Below, in pieces: positions 1 to 8,599 of a DNA stretch of 54,241 bases. Made by a program: the position numbers and the translations under genes. The stretch is from Caulobacter radicis (lineage in GTDB: Bacteria > Pseudomonadota > Alphaproteobacteria > Caulobacterales > Caulobacteraceae), in the NCBI RefSeq assembly GCF_003094615.1, contig NZ_QDKO01000018.1, positions 1-54,241 on the forward strand. The letters run 5' to 3'. Each line of letters starts with the position of its first letter. Positions within the stretch are counted from its first letter, which is position 1. The notes under the pieces were generated by a model. That model did no database searches and had not been told where the DNA came from. It saw only the letters and a list, made by a program, of their open reading frames with translations.

Positions 1-38
1 TGGGCGCCCAGCCGCTGATGGCGGCGATCCGAACCTGA
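1..38 (+). CDS. Possible C-terminal tail of a gene truncated by the window edge
   Basis: The frame starting at base 3 reads about eleven codons ending Pro-Leu-Met-Ala-Ala-Ile-Arg-Thr and then TGA at 36-38. This could be the last codons of a plus-strand gene that begins outside the window. The stretch is far too short to identify and could be chance. Confidence 0.25.
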   Translation, partial: GAQPLMAAIRT

Positions 39-424
39 GAAGATGCCGCGACGACTCCGCCGCGCCAGCACCTTCGAGCAGAGCGGCCGAGTTTTCGCAC
101 AGCCTCGACCCTTAGCGGACATCGGTCGCGCCCGCATTCGGGGCGTGCTCGCGGCGGCTCGGCGTGCTCCCGAATACAATTTCGTAGATCGGCGTAGGTG
201 CGCTGATACGGACGCTTGTGAGACCCATGAATGGGCGCTGGCAATATGAAGCGCAATCCTGGCGCCATCGACGAGCATCCGTGTCGATAGAAAGGAAAGT
301 CCGGGAAGCAAGGTATGGGGGAAGCGTATCGCCTCCACCGACTTTGAGGGCGATATAGCCGCTGGCCCGGCGTCTACCAAGGTTGAGCTTTGACATCACC
401 TAGCGCTTTGCGCGAAGCTAAAGC
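39..424. other. Intergenic stretch with no convincing gene
   Basis: Open frames of 68 codons (plus) and 95 codons (minus) occur here, but neither has a ribosome-binding site, a recognisable domain or a convincing composition. I see no clear promoter or hairpin. The region separates the window edge from the unknown gene starting at 425. Confidence 0.4.
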
Positions 425-1261
425 ATGGCCTTCCCGTCTCTCCCATCGTGGTCCTCCCGCAACCCGCTCAGCATTTTGGCTCTGTTCATCGCGCTGATTT
501 ACGGGATGGCTGCGCTCCTGTTCGGGGTGGCGGTGAAAACCCTGACGGCGTGGAACCAGACAATTCTGGTGCTTTTTCTTGTGGCCTTCCCGGCCGCCGT
601 CCTCTGGGTGTTCGCGTGGCTCGTCGCCAAACACCACGCGAAACTCTACAGTCCTAGCGAGTACCGAACCGACGCTGCGTTCCACAACAGCCCGCTCAGT
701 TTTGGCGGGCGGTTCGACGAAAGCGCGGAAGCTCCAACGCCAGCATCGGCGGACACTACGCCCTCAAGCGTAAAGGGTGAGCAGTTGCCGCCTGCTCCTC
801 CTCCCAGCGCCCACGCAGCGCCAGAACCCAGTGATACCCGAGCCGCCCCCCCTCCGGCCGAGCCGCACCAGAACATGATGCGACAAGCTCTGCTGGCAGA
901 GACATTGGCGTTTCAGGAGCTTCAGCGTGAGTTCGATGCTTCCGTGCGTCGGGATGTGAGCGTGTCGCTTAACAATCGTGTCTATCGCCTCGATGGAATC
1001 ATCGAAGCCGAGGGACAGAGTTATGCTGTGGAAGTTCGCCTTATTCGCAATCGCGTCAGCGTAATGAAGAGATCAAAGGATATTTCTTCCAGTCTTCAGG
1101 GCCTCATGATGCCCATAATTCTTGCCTTCGTGGTGGATGATTCCCAAGTCAGCGTCGATTATGTTCGGCAAAATACGGAGGAATTTGCAAGACAATACCC
1201 AAACTTTATCGTGCGAGTCTGGCCCATATCGGAGCTACTCACGAAATACGGACTTCGCTAA
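425..1261 (+). CDS. Unknown two-helix membrane protein with a nuclease-like C-terminal domain
   Basis: The 278-residue protein has two hydrophobic helices near residues 15-37 and 45-70, then a Pro/Ala-rich flexible linker to about residue 150. A compact soluble domain follows to the end. That domain contains Asp-Gly-Ile-Ile-Glu-Ala-Glu, then Tyr-Ala-Val-Glu-Val-Arg. This spacing resembles the D...(E/D)xK core of PD-(D/E)xK folds, with Arg in place of the usual Lys, so a restriction-endonuclease-like fold is possible but not shown. GC content is clearly lower than in genes further right, particularly in the last 300 bases, which suggests recent acquisition. No neighbour indicates its role. The start was chosen as the first ATG before the helices. 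Function unknown. Confidence 0.7.
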   Translation: MAFPSLPSWSSRNPLSILALFIALIYGMAALLFGVAVKTLTAWNQTILVLFLVAFPAAVLWVFAWLVAKHHAKLYSPSEYRTDAAFHNSPLSFGGRFDESAEAPTPASADTTPSSVKGEQLPPAPPPSAHAAPEPSDTRAAPPPAEPHQNMMRQALLAETLAFQELQREFDASVRRDVSVSLNNRVYRLDGIIEAEGQSYAVEVRLIRNRVSVMKRSKDISSSLQGLMMPIILAFVVDDSQVSVDYVRQNTEEFARQYPNFIVRVWPISELLTKYGLR

Positions 1262-1413
1262 GGTTCTCCAGCGCGGGATCATTTTATAGGATGCCCCAGA
1301 CTCAGCACCTTCGCCTTGGAAAGCAGTACTCGGGAAGTCGACCCCTAGGCTTTGAGCCATTGCCCGATAACCACCCTAGTCGGATCTGCCGAAAGTCTCC
1401 TTTGCCGGAGTGA

Positions 1414-2109
1414 CTAGACCAAGCCTAGCAGTCGCCGGGCGCTGGCTAGGTCCTCTGTCGCCTCTAGGTAAAGCCGGCCATCCGGATCAAATGCGAATGT
1501 GGCCTCCATCCAAGCGAAATCACCGGCGAACAGCGCGCGTGCATTGTCAGGAGCGAATTCCAAGAACTCCCTATGCGCCCGTAGCGCACCGCATATGAGA
1601 TCACCGGGATAGAGGTCGCACTCGGCGCGCGGGTGTTGGATGAGAAACTCCGCCACCGGCGAGGCCAGCCAGCGCAACCCGAATTTCTGACCGACGAGGA
1701 CGCGAGCGTGGGCGCAGCTCAATTGGCTAAGAGGTGTGGTCCATGCCTTTGCGACGCGCTTCATCAAGCCAGATGGAAAAAGGCCCGGCCTCGCTAGACG
1801 CCGATCATCACTCAACGTCTCCAGACTGACCGCTGGCATGATGGTTGGATCGGCCAGGAAGCTTGAAAGCACTCTGTCGCCGACCGGCCCCGCATCGGTG
1901 TCGAAGAGTAGGTCGCTGACGGCCACGTCTATGAGTTCGGTATCGAGCCCAGGTTCGCCTCCGATCCTTGTGAACTCGATGGTCGCGAAGGGTGCGCCTG
2001 CCGTGTGCCACACCACAGTCCCGCTAGTGGCAACCTTGTGCGCGCCAGCGATGGCTTGGGGGATCACGACTGGATCCAATTCGGATGGTGTCCACGCGGG
2101 CGTTTCCAT
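1414..2109 (-). CDS. Hypothetical protein, 231 aa
   Basis: A soluble-looking protein without signal peptide or membrane segment. I do not recognise the family. It is rich in Leu and Ala, and carries a central stretch (Ala-Trp-Thr-Thr-Pro-Leu-Ser-Gln-Leu-Ser-Cys-Ala-His-Ala-Arg) and two further Cys residues near residues 165-175, which could be structural. The reading frame is intact and its composition fits coding DNA on the minus strand. The gene lies between two other unknown genes in the lower-GC left end of the window. No function can be assigned. Confidence 0.6.
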   Translation of the reverse strand: METPAWTPSELDPVVIPQAIAGAHKVATSGTVVWHTAGAPFATIEFTRIGGEPGLDTELIDVAVSDLLFDTDAGPVGDRVLSSFLADPTIMPAVSLETLSDDRRLARPGLFPSGLMKRVAKAWTTPLSQLSCAHARVLVGQKFGLRWLASPVAEFLIQHPRAECDLYPGDLICGALRAHREFLEFAPDNARALFAGDFAWMEATFAFDPDGRLYLEATEDLASARRLLGLV

Positions 2110-2277
2110 CTGGCGACGCTATACGCGCCGATGTCCTCTCACCACCCCCAGCTGACGCCAGAATAGTCCGCTCGTTGGCGACGGGCGCCATGTCCGCGTT
2201 CAGCGCCGGCGCTAATTCCCGCTCCCGACCCTTAGCCGGCTTCGGGAATGTCCGATGACAATCGCACAGGTGCCCCG

Positions 2278-2778
2278 CTATTTCAGCGCTCTTAGCCGCA
2301 CCGATGCGGCGATAGCGTCGGCGCGGGCTTGATCACCTGGAACGATGTTGCTCCAGACTTGTACTTGGGTCGGCCAGCCAAACTGGGTGCGAAGGGTCCG
2401 GCTTCTCGGGACCGTCTCATCTCCGAAGTTGCCGACATAGACCCCGGCGTAATCCCCTTTGCCACAGGTGACCTTGAACACCTGATAGTCCACCATGAAG
2501 CCCTTGGTGGTCATTTTGCAGTCGTCAGGCAGATCAATATCGAACGCGGCCCGCCCGTCCAGCGAGCCGTTTCGCGTCAATGCCCCTTGCATGACTGCGT
2601 CCTCAGGAACCGCGGAGTGCGCGGCCTTTTGTTCGCGGATGCACTCACCATTCCGCCATGCTCCACCTCCATCGAGGCAAGCATCCTGGGCCACAGCCGG
2701 TGAGAACCGAACGTAGATGGCCGACGCAGCGAGCCCGAGGAGGACAACGGCTAAGACAACTATCCAGCGCTTATTCAT
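2278..2778 (-). CDS. Hypothetical secreted or membrane-anchored protein with four cysteines
   Basis: The 166-residue product begins with a short basic segment and one hydrophobic helix (about residues 5-22), followed by a polar region. This fits an N-terminal signal anchor or a cleavable signal near Ala-Val-Ala-Gln. The mature part has two Cys pairs: one near the N terminus (Ala-Cys-Leu-Asp, then Glu-Cys-Ile) and one in the middle (Asp-Asp-Cys-Lys, then Val-Thr-Cys-Gly). These could form disulfides in the periplasm. No family is recognised. It forms part of the unassigned left end of the window. Confidence 0.6.
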   Translation of the reverse strand: MNKRWIVVLAVVLLGLAASAIYVRFSPAVAQDACLDGGGAWRNGECIREQKAAHSAVPEDAVMQGALTRNGSLDGRAAFDIDLPDDCKMTTKGFMVDYQVFKVTCGKGDYAGVYVGNFGDETVPRSRTLRTQFGWPTQVQVWSNIVPGDQARADAIAASVRLRALK

Positions 2779-3009
2779 AAGGCGACGCTAGACCGGCACG
2801 GGTCCGCTCACCACCCTTCTCGGAAGTTTCCGGCGACCGCTGCGAGGTGTCCAGCGCCACGTCTTCGCGGCGCCGACCGTCCAGTTGGCTGGCGTTCTGC
2901 ACGGGCCGGAGCGACCTCCGGTGCGCCTTCAATGAAAGGGGCCGGCGCAGTGCGACGGCCCCGGGTCCCGGATACGCACCAGGCGCTTTCCGAGATGACG
3001 ATGGAAGTG

Positions 3010-3082
3010 GTGAGAGGCTGTAACCTCTCACCCTCCCACCGCTGCGCGGCGGGCCCCTCCCTCTCTCTCAGAGAGAGGGATC
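3010..3082. repeat. Extragenic palindromic repeat, family B copy 1
   Basis: The element starts with a perfect 8-bp inverted repeat (GTGAGAGG, six-base loop, CCTCTCAC at 3010-3031). It continues as CACCCTCCC, a short GC hairpin, GGGCCCCTCCCTCTCTC and a closing AGAGAGAGGG. Two close relatives lie at 20857-20914 and 20971-21039. Here it sits just beyond the 3' end of the TonB receptor gene, where it may also act in transcript end formation. The remaining bases between 2779 and 3009 show no gene. Confidence 0.75.
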
Positions 3083-3087
3083 AGACC

Positions 3088-5997
3088 CTAGAACCGGTAC
3101 TGAAGCCCCAGATTAAACTGACGGCCCGTGTGGGTGTAGACGAAGGTGCTGTCGCGGTCGGAGTCGATGAACTGCCGGTTGAAGCGGTCGAAGATGTTCA
3201 GCCCCTCCAGCGACAGCTTCAGGCGGTCGTTGATCTGGTACGAGGCGGCCATGTCGAAGGTCAGGTTGGCGTCGTAGCCCTCGACGTCCTGCAGCGGGTT
3301 GTTGGCCGGCAGGGCGACGATCGACTTGTCGCGGTACGAGGCCGAGACGCGGGCGCTGAACTTGGCGTCCTCGTAGTAGAGCGTGGCGTTGTAGGCGTTC
3401 TTCGACAGGCCCACGAGGTCGTTGGTGGTCACCCCGCCGGCGGCCAGGAAGTAGTCGATCTGGGAGTCGACATAGGTGTAGTTCACCAGCGCGCCGGTGT
3501 GGCGCAGGAAGCCCGGCAGGAAGGTGAAGGTCTGCTGGTAGTTGATCTCGAAGCCCTTCAGCGGGCCGCCGGGGGTGTTGACCGGGCGGGTGACCGTGAT
3601 GGGGGTGTTGTCGGGATCCACGCCCGAGGTGCCGATCAGCGACAGCGGCAGGCCGGTCTCGCGGAAGGTCATCTGCTGGGACTGGTTCTGAACGTAGGTG
3701 GCGATGTCCTTGTAGAACACGCCCACGCCCAGCACCGAGCCCGGGGCGAAGTACCATTCGGCGCCCAGGTCCACGGTAGTGGCGCGGATCGGGTCGAGCT
3801 CGGGGTTGCCCGAGGCGATCGACGGCGTGCCGGTCAGGTTCAGGCTGCCGCCGGGGGTGAGGAAGCCGAGGTCCGGACGCGACACCACCTTGGCGGCCGA
3901 GAAGCGCACCACCAGGTCGTCGCGCAGGTCGACGGCGAAGTTCAGCGACGGCAGCACGTCGTGATAGCTGTGCTCGGCGGTCACCTGCTGGGGCGTGGCC
4001 CCGATCTGGTAGCCACGCGACGCAAGGTCGGTCTGGGCGATGCGGAAGCCGACGTCGCCCCGCACCGGCAGGCCGGCGATCTCGGTGCGCAGGTCGGCCT
4101 GCAGATAGGCCGAGGTGACCTTCTCCTCCACCCGGCGGATGCCGCCGTAGTTGGGGATCAGGGCGTACATGCCGCTGTCGCTGTAGAGGTTCTGGCTGGA
4201 GACGAACTTGTCGTAGTCGATGGTCGCCCAGGACGACGGGAAGACGTCCTTCTTGATGCCGTTGCCGCCGAAGTCGTCGACCACCTTGGTCACCGCCTGC
4301 AGCTGGGCCGTGGTCAGGGTCGGCACCAGGAAGTTGTTGCTGCGCTGGCGGGCCGAGGTGTCGAAGGTGAACTCGTGGTGGTGGGCGCCGACCTTGATGG
4401 TCAGGTCGTCGTCGACGGCCCAGGCCAGGTTGAACTCGGCGGTCTTGTAGATGTTGGTGGTGAAGATCTGCGACAGCCGCACCTCGGCGTTGGGCGCGGC
4501 GAAGGTGTACTGGCTGGCGTCGGCCACGTTGAAGCCGTGGGTGATCTTGGGCTGGTCGCGGTCGTCGCGGAAGTCGATGGTCATGCTCGTGTTGGGACGC
4601 TGGAACATGATCGTCGTGGTGATCGGCTGGTCGTAGTCCGACTTCGAATAGCCGACGAGGCCCGAGATGGTGATGTTGTCGGTCAGCTCGTGCTTGCCGT
4701 TGAAAGTGTACTGCTGGAAGACGTTCTGGAACTCGTCGTGCTGGGTGTCGGAGCGCACGTCGACGCCGTCGAAGCGGGCGTAGGCCACGTCGTAGACCGG
4801 CAGGCCGTTGTTGACCCCGGCGGTATGGCTGGTTCCGGCCTCGCGCAGGATCAGCTCGCGGATGGCCGTCTGCGGCTTGCCGTTCTGGCTGATGGCGCGG
4901 GCGAAGGAGAAGCCTTCCAGCCAGTTCTCCTCGCGCACCACGTCATAGTTCGAATAGAGGGCGTCGAAGCCGAACGAGGTGCGCTCGCTGGGCTTCCATT
5001 GCAGGGCCAGGGTGGCGCCGGTGCGCTCCTGGTCGTGGTGGAAGCGGCCGTAGCGCGGCAGGCGCGGGAAGAACACGGTCGAGCGGTTGCCCAGGTCGAA
5101 CAGCGTGTCGTTGGCGGCCGGGCGCGGCACGCCGGTGGCGCAGTTGGCGGCGTCAGTGCCGTTGGCGGCGTTGAAAGCGGGGTTGGGCACGGGACGGCCC
5201 ACCGGGGTGCAGAAGCCGCCGTCGACGGTGGCCGGGTTCCAGCCGCCCGAGCCCCACTGGTCCTCGAGGAACTCGCGCTTGCTCCAGGCCAGCGAGGCCT
5301 GGGCGCCGAACTGGCCCCAGGCGGTGTCCCAGCGGTCGCCGAGCACGGCCGAGAGCTTCTTGTCGTTCTTCTTCGACAGGTCGTTGTAGCCCAGCGAGCC
5401 GCCGACCACGAAGGTGCGGCCCTTCTGGTCCAGCGGCTTGGCGATGTCGAGGTCGACGGTGGCGCCCAGCGAGCCCTCGATCACCTCGGCCTGGGCGGTC
5501 TTGCGCACGGCGATGCCGCTGAACAGCTCCGAGGCGAAGGTGTTGAAGTCGAAGCCGCGGCCAAGGTTGGCGCCGCGGTCGCTGGTGGTGGCGCCGCTGG
5601 TGGACTGGGCCTCCATGCCGTTGATGCGCACGCGGGTGAAGTTCGGCGGCAGGCCGCGCACGGTGATGGTGCGGCCCTCGCCGGCCACGCGGGTGATCGA
5701 CACGCCGGGCACGCGCTGGATCGACTCGGCGAGGTTGGCGTCGGGGAAGTCGGCGATGTCCTCGGCCTTGATGGCGTCGACCACGCCCGAGGACTGGCGC
5801 TTGACGTTCAGCGCGCTCTTCAGGCTCTCGCGAAAGCCGGTAACGATCACCTCTTCCACCGCGTTCTCGGTGGTCTCGCCGGAGGGCTGGGGGGCTGTCT
5901 GGGCGCTCGCCGCGCTGGCCGCCAGGGCCGCCGACATCAGGACGGCCAGGGAACAGCCCGTCCGCAGACGCGAACCATACGAGGACGACGACGACAT
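3088..5997 (-). CDS. TonB-dependent receptor, Caulobacter/Xanthomonas type
   Basis: An outer-membrane receptor for energy-driven uptake, probably of a carbohydrate or other small organic ligand; the substrate cannot be read from sequence. The 969-residue product has a signal peptide ending in Ala-Ser-Ala-Gln, then a TonB-box-like Glu-Glu-Val-Ile-Val-Thr-Gly. The plug domain carries the family pattern Asp-Phe-Pro-Asp-Ala-Asn-Leu-Ala-Glu-Ser-Ile-Gln-Arg-Val-Pro-Gly-Val. A long beta-barrel ends in Leu-Gln-Tyr-Arg-Phe, the terminal Phe typical of barrels. This fits the TIGR01782 family. The ATG at 5997 was chosen because AGGAGGG lies 6-7 bases upstream and the signal peptide starts there; the frame stays open to 6249. 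No periplasmic or inner-membrane transporter is adjacent. It is divergent from the TPR gene, with a candidate operator between them. Confidence 0.93.
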   Translation of the reverse strand: MSSSSSYGSRLRTGCSLAVLMSAALAASAASAQTAPQPSGETTENAVEEVIVTGFRESLKSALNVKRQSSGVVDAIKAEDIADFPDANLAESIQRVPGVSITRVAGEGRTITVRGLPPNFTRVRINGMEAQSTSGATTSDRGANLGRGFDFNTFASELFSGIAVRKTAQAEVIEGSLGATVDLDIAKPLDQKGRTFVVGGSLGYNDLSKKNDKKLSAVLGDRWDTAWGQFGAQASLAWSKREFLEDQWGSGGWNPATVDGGFCTPVGRPVPNPAFNAANGTDAANCATGVPRPAANDTLFDLGNRSTVFFPRLPRYGRFHHDQERTGATLALQWKPSERTSFGFDALYSNYDVVREENWLEGFSFARAISQNGKPQTAIRELILREAGTSHTAGVNNGLPVYDVAYARFDGVDVRSDTQHDEFQNVFQQYTFNGKHELTDNITISGLVGYSKSDYDQPITTTIMFQRPNTSMTIDFRDDRDQPKITHGFNVADASQYTFAAPNAEVRLSQIFTTNIYKTAEFNLAWAVDDDLTIKVGAHHHEFTFDTSARQRSNNFLVPTLTTAQLQAVTKVVDDFGGNGIKKDVFPSSWATIDYDKFVSSQNLYSDSGMYALIPNYGGIRRVEEKVTSAYLQADLRTEIAGLPVRGDVGFRIAQTDLASRGYQIGATPQQVTAEHSYHDVLPSLNFAVDLRDDLVVRFSAAKVVSRPDLGFLTPGGSLNLTGTPSIASGNPELDPIRATTVDLGAEWYFAPGSVLGVGVFYKDIATYVQNQSQQMTFRETGLPLSLIGTSGVDPDNTPITVTRPVNTPGGPLKGFEINYQQTFTFLPGFLRHTGALVNYTYVDSQIDYFLAAGGVTTNDLVGLSKNAYNATLYYEDAKFSARVSASYRDKSIVALPANNPLQDVEGYDANLTFDMAASYQINDRLKLSLEGLNIFDRFNRQFIDSDRDSTFVYTHTGRQFNLGLQYRF

Positions 5998-6084
5998 AGG
6001 TCCCTCCTGACGGCGGCGTCTCCATGGACCCGCCCTTATGTTTCCAACCCAAGCGCCGGTTTGCCCGGTCTGCTTATGTGTTCG

Positions 6085-6123
6085 TTGCGAGATAATCCCA
6101 CATAGTGGATTGCACTCTCGCAA
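6085..6123. promoter_or_regulatory. Candidate operator: TTGCGAGA / TCTCGCAA inverted repeat
   Basis: In the 284-bp gap between the divergent TonB receptor and TPR genes, TTGCGAGA (6085-6092) is repeated in perfect inverted orientation as TCTCGCAA (6116-6123). The arms are 31 bp apart centre to centre, about three helical turns. An AT-rich stretch (CAATATAATGACATTA) follows immediately. It lies about 90-125 bp upstream of the receptor start, a plausible place for repressor binding. The regulator is unknown. Confidence 0.45.
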
Positions 6124-6281
6124 TATAATGACATTAGGCAGACACACAGTGGACGCGCAAGAGGCGGCGTTGCGGGAACCTTCCGAAGCGGGCGGTGAAA
6201 CCTCGCCCTGTGGCGGCCTCGCCGATTGACGGCCCGGCATGGGGGCCACACATAGCCGGGACGCATCCGGAGACCTTGTTG

Positions 6282-7019
6282 ATGTTCCCCGCTATCGGCC
6301 TGTCGCTGATCTTCTCGATCGCCCTCTGCGTTCACGTCGTGCGCACGGGCCAGGCGATGTATTGGCTGCTGATCATCCTGATGTTCCAGCCGCTGGGCGG
6401 GATCGTCTATCTGCTGGCCATCATCGCGCCGGAGTTCATGGGCGGGTCCAAGGCCCAGCAGATGAAGGCCGCCGCCCGCCAGGCCCTGGATCCGCAGCGG
6501 GAATATCGCGAGGCCAGCCGCGACGCCGAGGACGCCCCGACCGTCACCAACCTCTCGCGCCTGGCCGCCGCCGCCACGGGCCTTGGCAAGCACGAGGAGG
6601 CCGAGCGGATCTACGCCCAGGCCCTGCAGGGCCACTATGCCGACGACCCGGCCCTGATGCTGGCCCGCGCCAACAGCCTGATCGAGCTTGGCCGCGCCGC
6701 CGAGGCCCTGCCGCTGCTGGAAGCCCTGGGGCAACAGGGCGAGAAGAGCCGCACGCCGCAGACCGCCCTGGCCCTGGGCCGCGCCCAGGCGGCGCTGGGC
6801 CGCAACGAGGAGGCCGACGTCTCCCTGCGCTGGGCCGCCGCCCACCTGCCCGGCTTCGAGGGCATGGCCCGCTATGCGGTGTTCCTGGGCGAGACCGGCC
6901 GCAAGGCCGAGGCCCGCGAAGTCCTGGCCGAACTCGACAAGCGGCTTTCCAAGACCCATCCGCGGTTCCGTCGCGAGGCCAAGGGCTGGCGCGAGATGGC
7001 GGCGGCTGCGGCGGCGTGA
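6282..7019 (+). CDS. Membrane-anchored tetratricopeptide-repeat protein
   Basis: The 245-residue product starts with two hydrophobic helices (about residues 1-20 and 28-50). The second contains Trp-Leu-Leu-Ile-Ile-Leu-Met-Phe-Gln-Pro-Leu-Gly-Gly, reminiscent of the PLDc_N membrane segment. A cytoplasmic helical part follows with several TPR-like units (for example Gly-Lys-His-Glu-Glu-Ala-Glu-Arg-Ile-Tyr, and Gly-Arg-Ala-Ala-Glu-Ala-Leu-Pro-Leu-Leu). TPR arrays mediate protein contacts; the partner is unknown. The start at 6282 was chosen because the membrane helix begins there; the frame is open further upstream but those residues look non-coding. A palindromic repeat cluster follows its stop. 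Confidence 0.8.
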   Translation: MFPAIGLSLIFSIALCVHVVRTGQAMYWLLIILMFQPLGGIVYLLAIIAPEFMGGSKAQQMKAAARQALDPQREYREASRDAEDAPTVTNLSRLAAAATGLGKHEEAERIYAQALQGHYADDPALMLARANSLIELGRAAEALPLLEALGQQGEKSRTPQTALALGRAQAALGRNEEADVSLRWAAAHLPGFEGMARYAVFLGETGRKAEAREVLAELDKRLSKTHPRFRREAKGWREMAAAAAA

Positions 7020-7025
7020 CCTTCG

Positions 7026-7238
7026 GGAACCTCCCCCTGTGGGGGAGGCGATCGCGCAGCGATCGGTGGGGGGAAGAGATGGGATCCTTCAGACGCTTCG
7101 GAAGCTGAAAACGTCCCCCCTCCGGCCCTCCGGGCCACCTCCCCCACAGGGGGAGGATCTAATGGCGCCGGCGCTCTTCGAAATGCTCCCCCTCTGGGGG
7201 AGCTGTCGGCAAAGCCGACTGAGGGGCCGCCGCAGGCG
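7026..7238. repeat. Extragenic palindromic repeat cluster, family A copy 1
   Basis: A composite of three palindromic modules: a left hairpin (CCTCCCCCTGTGGGGGAGG plus GCGATCG/CGATCGG), a right module opening with GAAGCTGAAAACGTCCCCCC and ending in CCTCCCCCACAGGGGGAGG, and a third hairpin (CTCCCCCTCTGGGGGAG plus GTCGGC/GCCGAC). It fills the space between two convergent genes. Related copies lie at 9446, 12784, 23201 and 53747, with a more diverged one at 8123. Confidence 0.85.
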
Positions 7239-7239
7239 G

Positions 7240-8037
7240 CTACTTCACCCTATCGATCAGCGCCATCGCCCCGTGCGGCGCATTGACCTTGCCCTCGTGG
7301 ATGATGAAGGCGAAGACGTCGCGCTGCTTGGCGGCCGGAACCGAGGCCTTGTCGATGCGCGGCAGGTCGGCCGGGGCGCCGCCGGCGGCCCAGGTCTTCA
7401 GCCGGCCCGCCCAGGCGTCGAGCTCCGGCTCGGGATAGGCGGTGGCCACCGCGTCAGACCCCGTCTGCAGACGAGCGTAGACGAAGTCGGCGGCCTCGTC
7501 GGCGAACTCGGGATAGTCGAAGTGCTTGGCGTAGACGCCGGCCACGCCGTGCTCCCTCAGAAGCGCCGGGAAGGCCGGGGTCATGAAGGTGTCGTTGCGC
7601 ACCTCGACCGCGTGCCGCAGGCGCAGCCCGTCCTTCTCCTTGGGCAGCAGGGCCAGGAACGCGCCGAAGTCGGCCTCGTCGAACTTCTTGGTCGGCATGA
7701 ACTGCCAGAGAATGGGGCCAAGCTTGTCGCCCAGCTCGGTCAGGCCCTGGTCGAGGAACTTGGCCACCGACTCACCGCCTTCGGCCAGCACCTTGCGGTT
7801 GGTGGTGAAGCGCGAGGCCTTCACCGCGAACACGAAGTCGTCGGGCGTCTCGTCGCGCCACTTCCGCCAGCTGTCGGGCTTGAAGCTGGAATAGTAGGTG
7901 CCGTTGATCTCGATCGCCGTCAGCTGGCGGCTGGCATAGGCCAGCTCCTCCTTCTGCTTCAGGTCGGACGGATAGAAGTGGCCGCGCCAGGGCTCGAAGG
8001 TCCAGCCGCCGATGCCGATACGGATGTCGCCGCTCAT
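7240..8037 (-). CDS. DUF72 (YecE) family protein
   Basis: The 265-residue product matches the DUF72/YecE family, TIM-barrel-like proteins of unsettled biochemical role. It begins with Ile-Arg-Ile-Gly-Ile-Gly-Gly-Trp and the family hallmark Trp-Arg-Gly-His-Phe-Tyr-Pro. Later come Glu-Ile-Asn-Gly-Thr-Tyr-Tyr, Phe-Ala-Val-Lys-Ala-Ser-Arg, Ile-Leu-Trp-Gln-Phe, and Ala-Val-Glu-Val-Arg-Asn. Length is normal for the family. No signal peptide is present, so it is cytoplasmic. Both flanks are palindromic repeat clusters, so it is probably transcribed alone. Confidence 0.9.
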   Translation of the reverse strand: MSGDIRIGIGGWTFEPWRGHFYPSDLKQKEELAYASRQLTAIEINGTYYSSFKPDSWRKWRDETPDDFVFAVKASRFTTNRKVLAEGGESVAKFLDQGLTELGDKLGPILWQFMPTKKFDEADFGAFLALLPKEKDGLRLRHAVEVRNDTFMTPAFPALLREHGVAGVYAKHFDYPEFADEAADFVYARLQTGSDAVATAYPEPELDAWAGRLKTWAAGGAPADLPRIDKASVPAAKQRDVFAFIIHEGKVNAPHGAMALIDRVK

Positions 8038-8122
8038 GCGCGTTCCCTTCTTGTTCCGCGCGAACCTAGGCGAGGTCCGGCGATCCGTCGAGGGGGCTTT
8101 CGGCGTGGAAGCGAAACAAACG

Positions 8123-8263
8123 GCTCCTCCCCCGCTTGCGGGGGAGGGGGACCCCGAAGGGGTGGAGGGGGCGAGACTGGGCTCGGCGCTTCGTCCCTCG
8201 CCCCCTCCGTCACGCTGCGTATCCGCAGCGCGCCACCTCCCCCGCTTCGCGAGGGAGGAGTTC
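8123..8263. repeat. Diverged extragenic palindromic repeat related to family A
   Basis: Contains CTCCCCCGCTTGCGGGGGAG (8126-8145), then CCCGAAGGGGTGGAGGG, and ends with a matching CCTCCCCCGCTTCGCGAGGGAGG. The middle includes a CGCTGCGTATCCGCAGCG hairpin. It shares the overall plan of the family A clusters but lacks the CTGAAAACG core. It lies between the DUF72 start and the rpsU terminator. Confidence 0.65.
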
Positions 8264-8270
8264 TACGGCC

Positions 8271-8306
8271 AAAACAAAACCCGCGCCGGTCGCCCGGCGC
8301 GGGTTT
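8271..8306 (-). terminator. Rho-independent terminator downstream of rpsU
   Basis: On the minus strand AACCCGCGCCGG pairs with CCGGCGCGGGTT around a four-base loop, followed by TTTTGTTTT. The strong GC stem and T-tract lie about 60 bases after the rpsU stop. Confidence 0.88.
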
Positions 8307-8365
8307 CGTCTGTTTTCGGGTGCGTGGAACGCGGAGGCGCGAAGAGCCGCGCCTCGACAGCGCTC

Positions 8366-8599
8366 TTAACGCGAAGCCTTCTTCGGCATCGGCAGCAGGC
8401 CTTCGCGCTGAGCGCGCTTGCGGGCCAGCTTGCGGGCGCGACGGACGGCTTCGGCCTTTTGACGGGCGCGCTTTTCCGAGGGCTTTTCGTAGTGGACGTG
8501 GCGCTTCATCTCGCGGAACGAGCCTTCGCGCTGCATCTTCTTCTTGAGGGCCTTCAGGGCTTGATCGACGTTGTTGTCGCGGACGAAAATCTGGACCAG
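8366..8599 (-). CDS. rpsU: 30S ribosomal protein S21, with an apparent CTG start
   Basis: S21 is a small basic protein of the 30S platform. The 77 residues carry the family core [15 protein letters not shown], then Phe-Arg-Glu-Met-Lys, and a long Arg/Lys/Ala-rich C-terminal helix as in other alphaproteobacteria. The usual N terminus is Met-Val-Gln. At that position the sequence has CTG, with GGAGAG ideally placed six bases upstream and no in-frame ATG or GTG nearby. The nearest other in-frame candidate is a TTG twelve codons upstream without a comparable ribosome-binding site. I therefore place the start at CTG 8599. An upstream in-frame ATG at 8743 would add 48 residues that look non-coding. 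A terminator follows. Confidence 0.93.
   Translation of the reverse strand: MVQIFVRDNNVDQALKALKKKMQREGSFREMKRHVHYEKPSEKRARQKAEAVRRARKLARKRAQREGLLPMPKKASR

Noticed and set aside
2932..6105. Plus-strand open frame of 1,057 codons opposite the first TonB receptor
   Set aside because: Antisense shadow: Val/Gly/Asp-rich without domains, while the minus strand encodes an unmistakable receptor.
7026..7238. Possible CRISPR array in the repeat clusters
   Set aside because: The modules are palindromic hairpins of different types, not regularly spaced identical repeats with unique spacers, and no cas genes are present.
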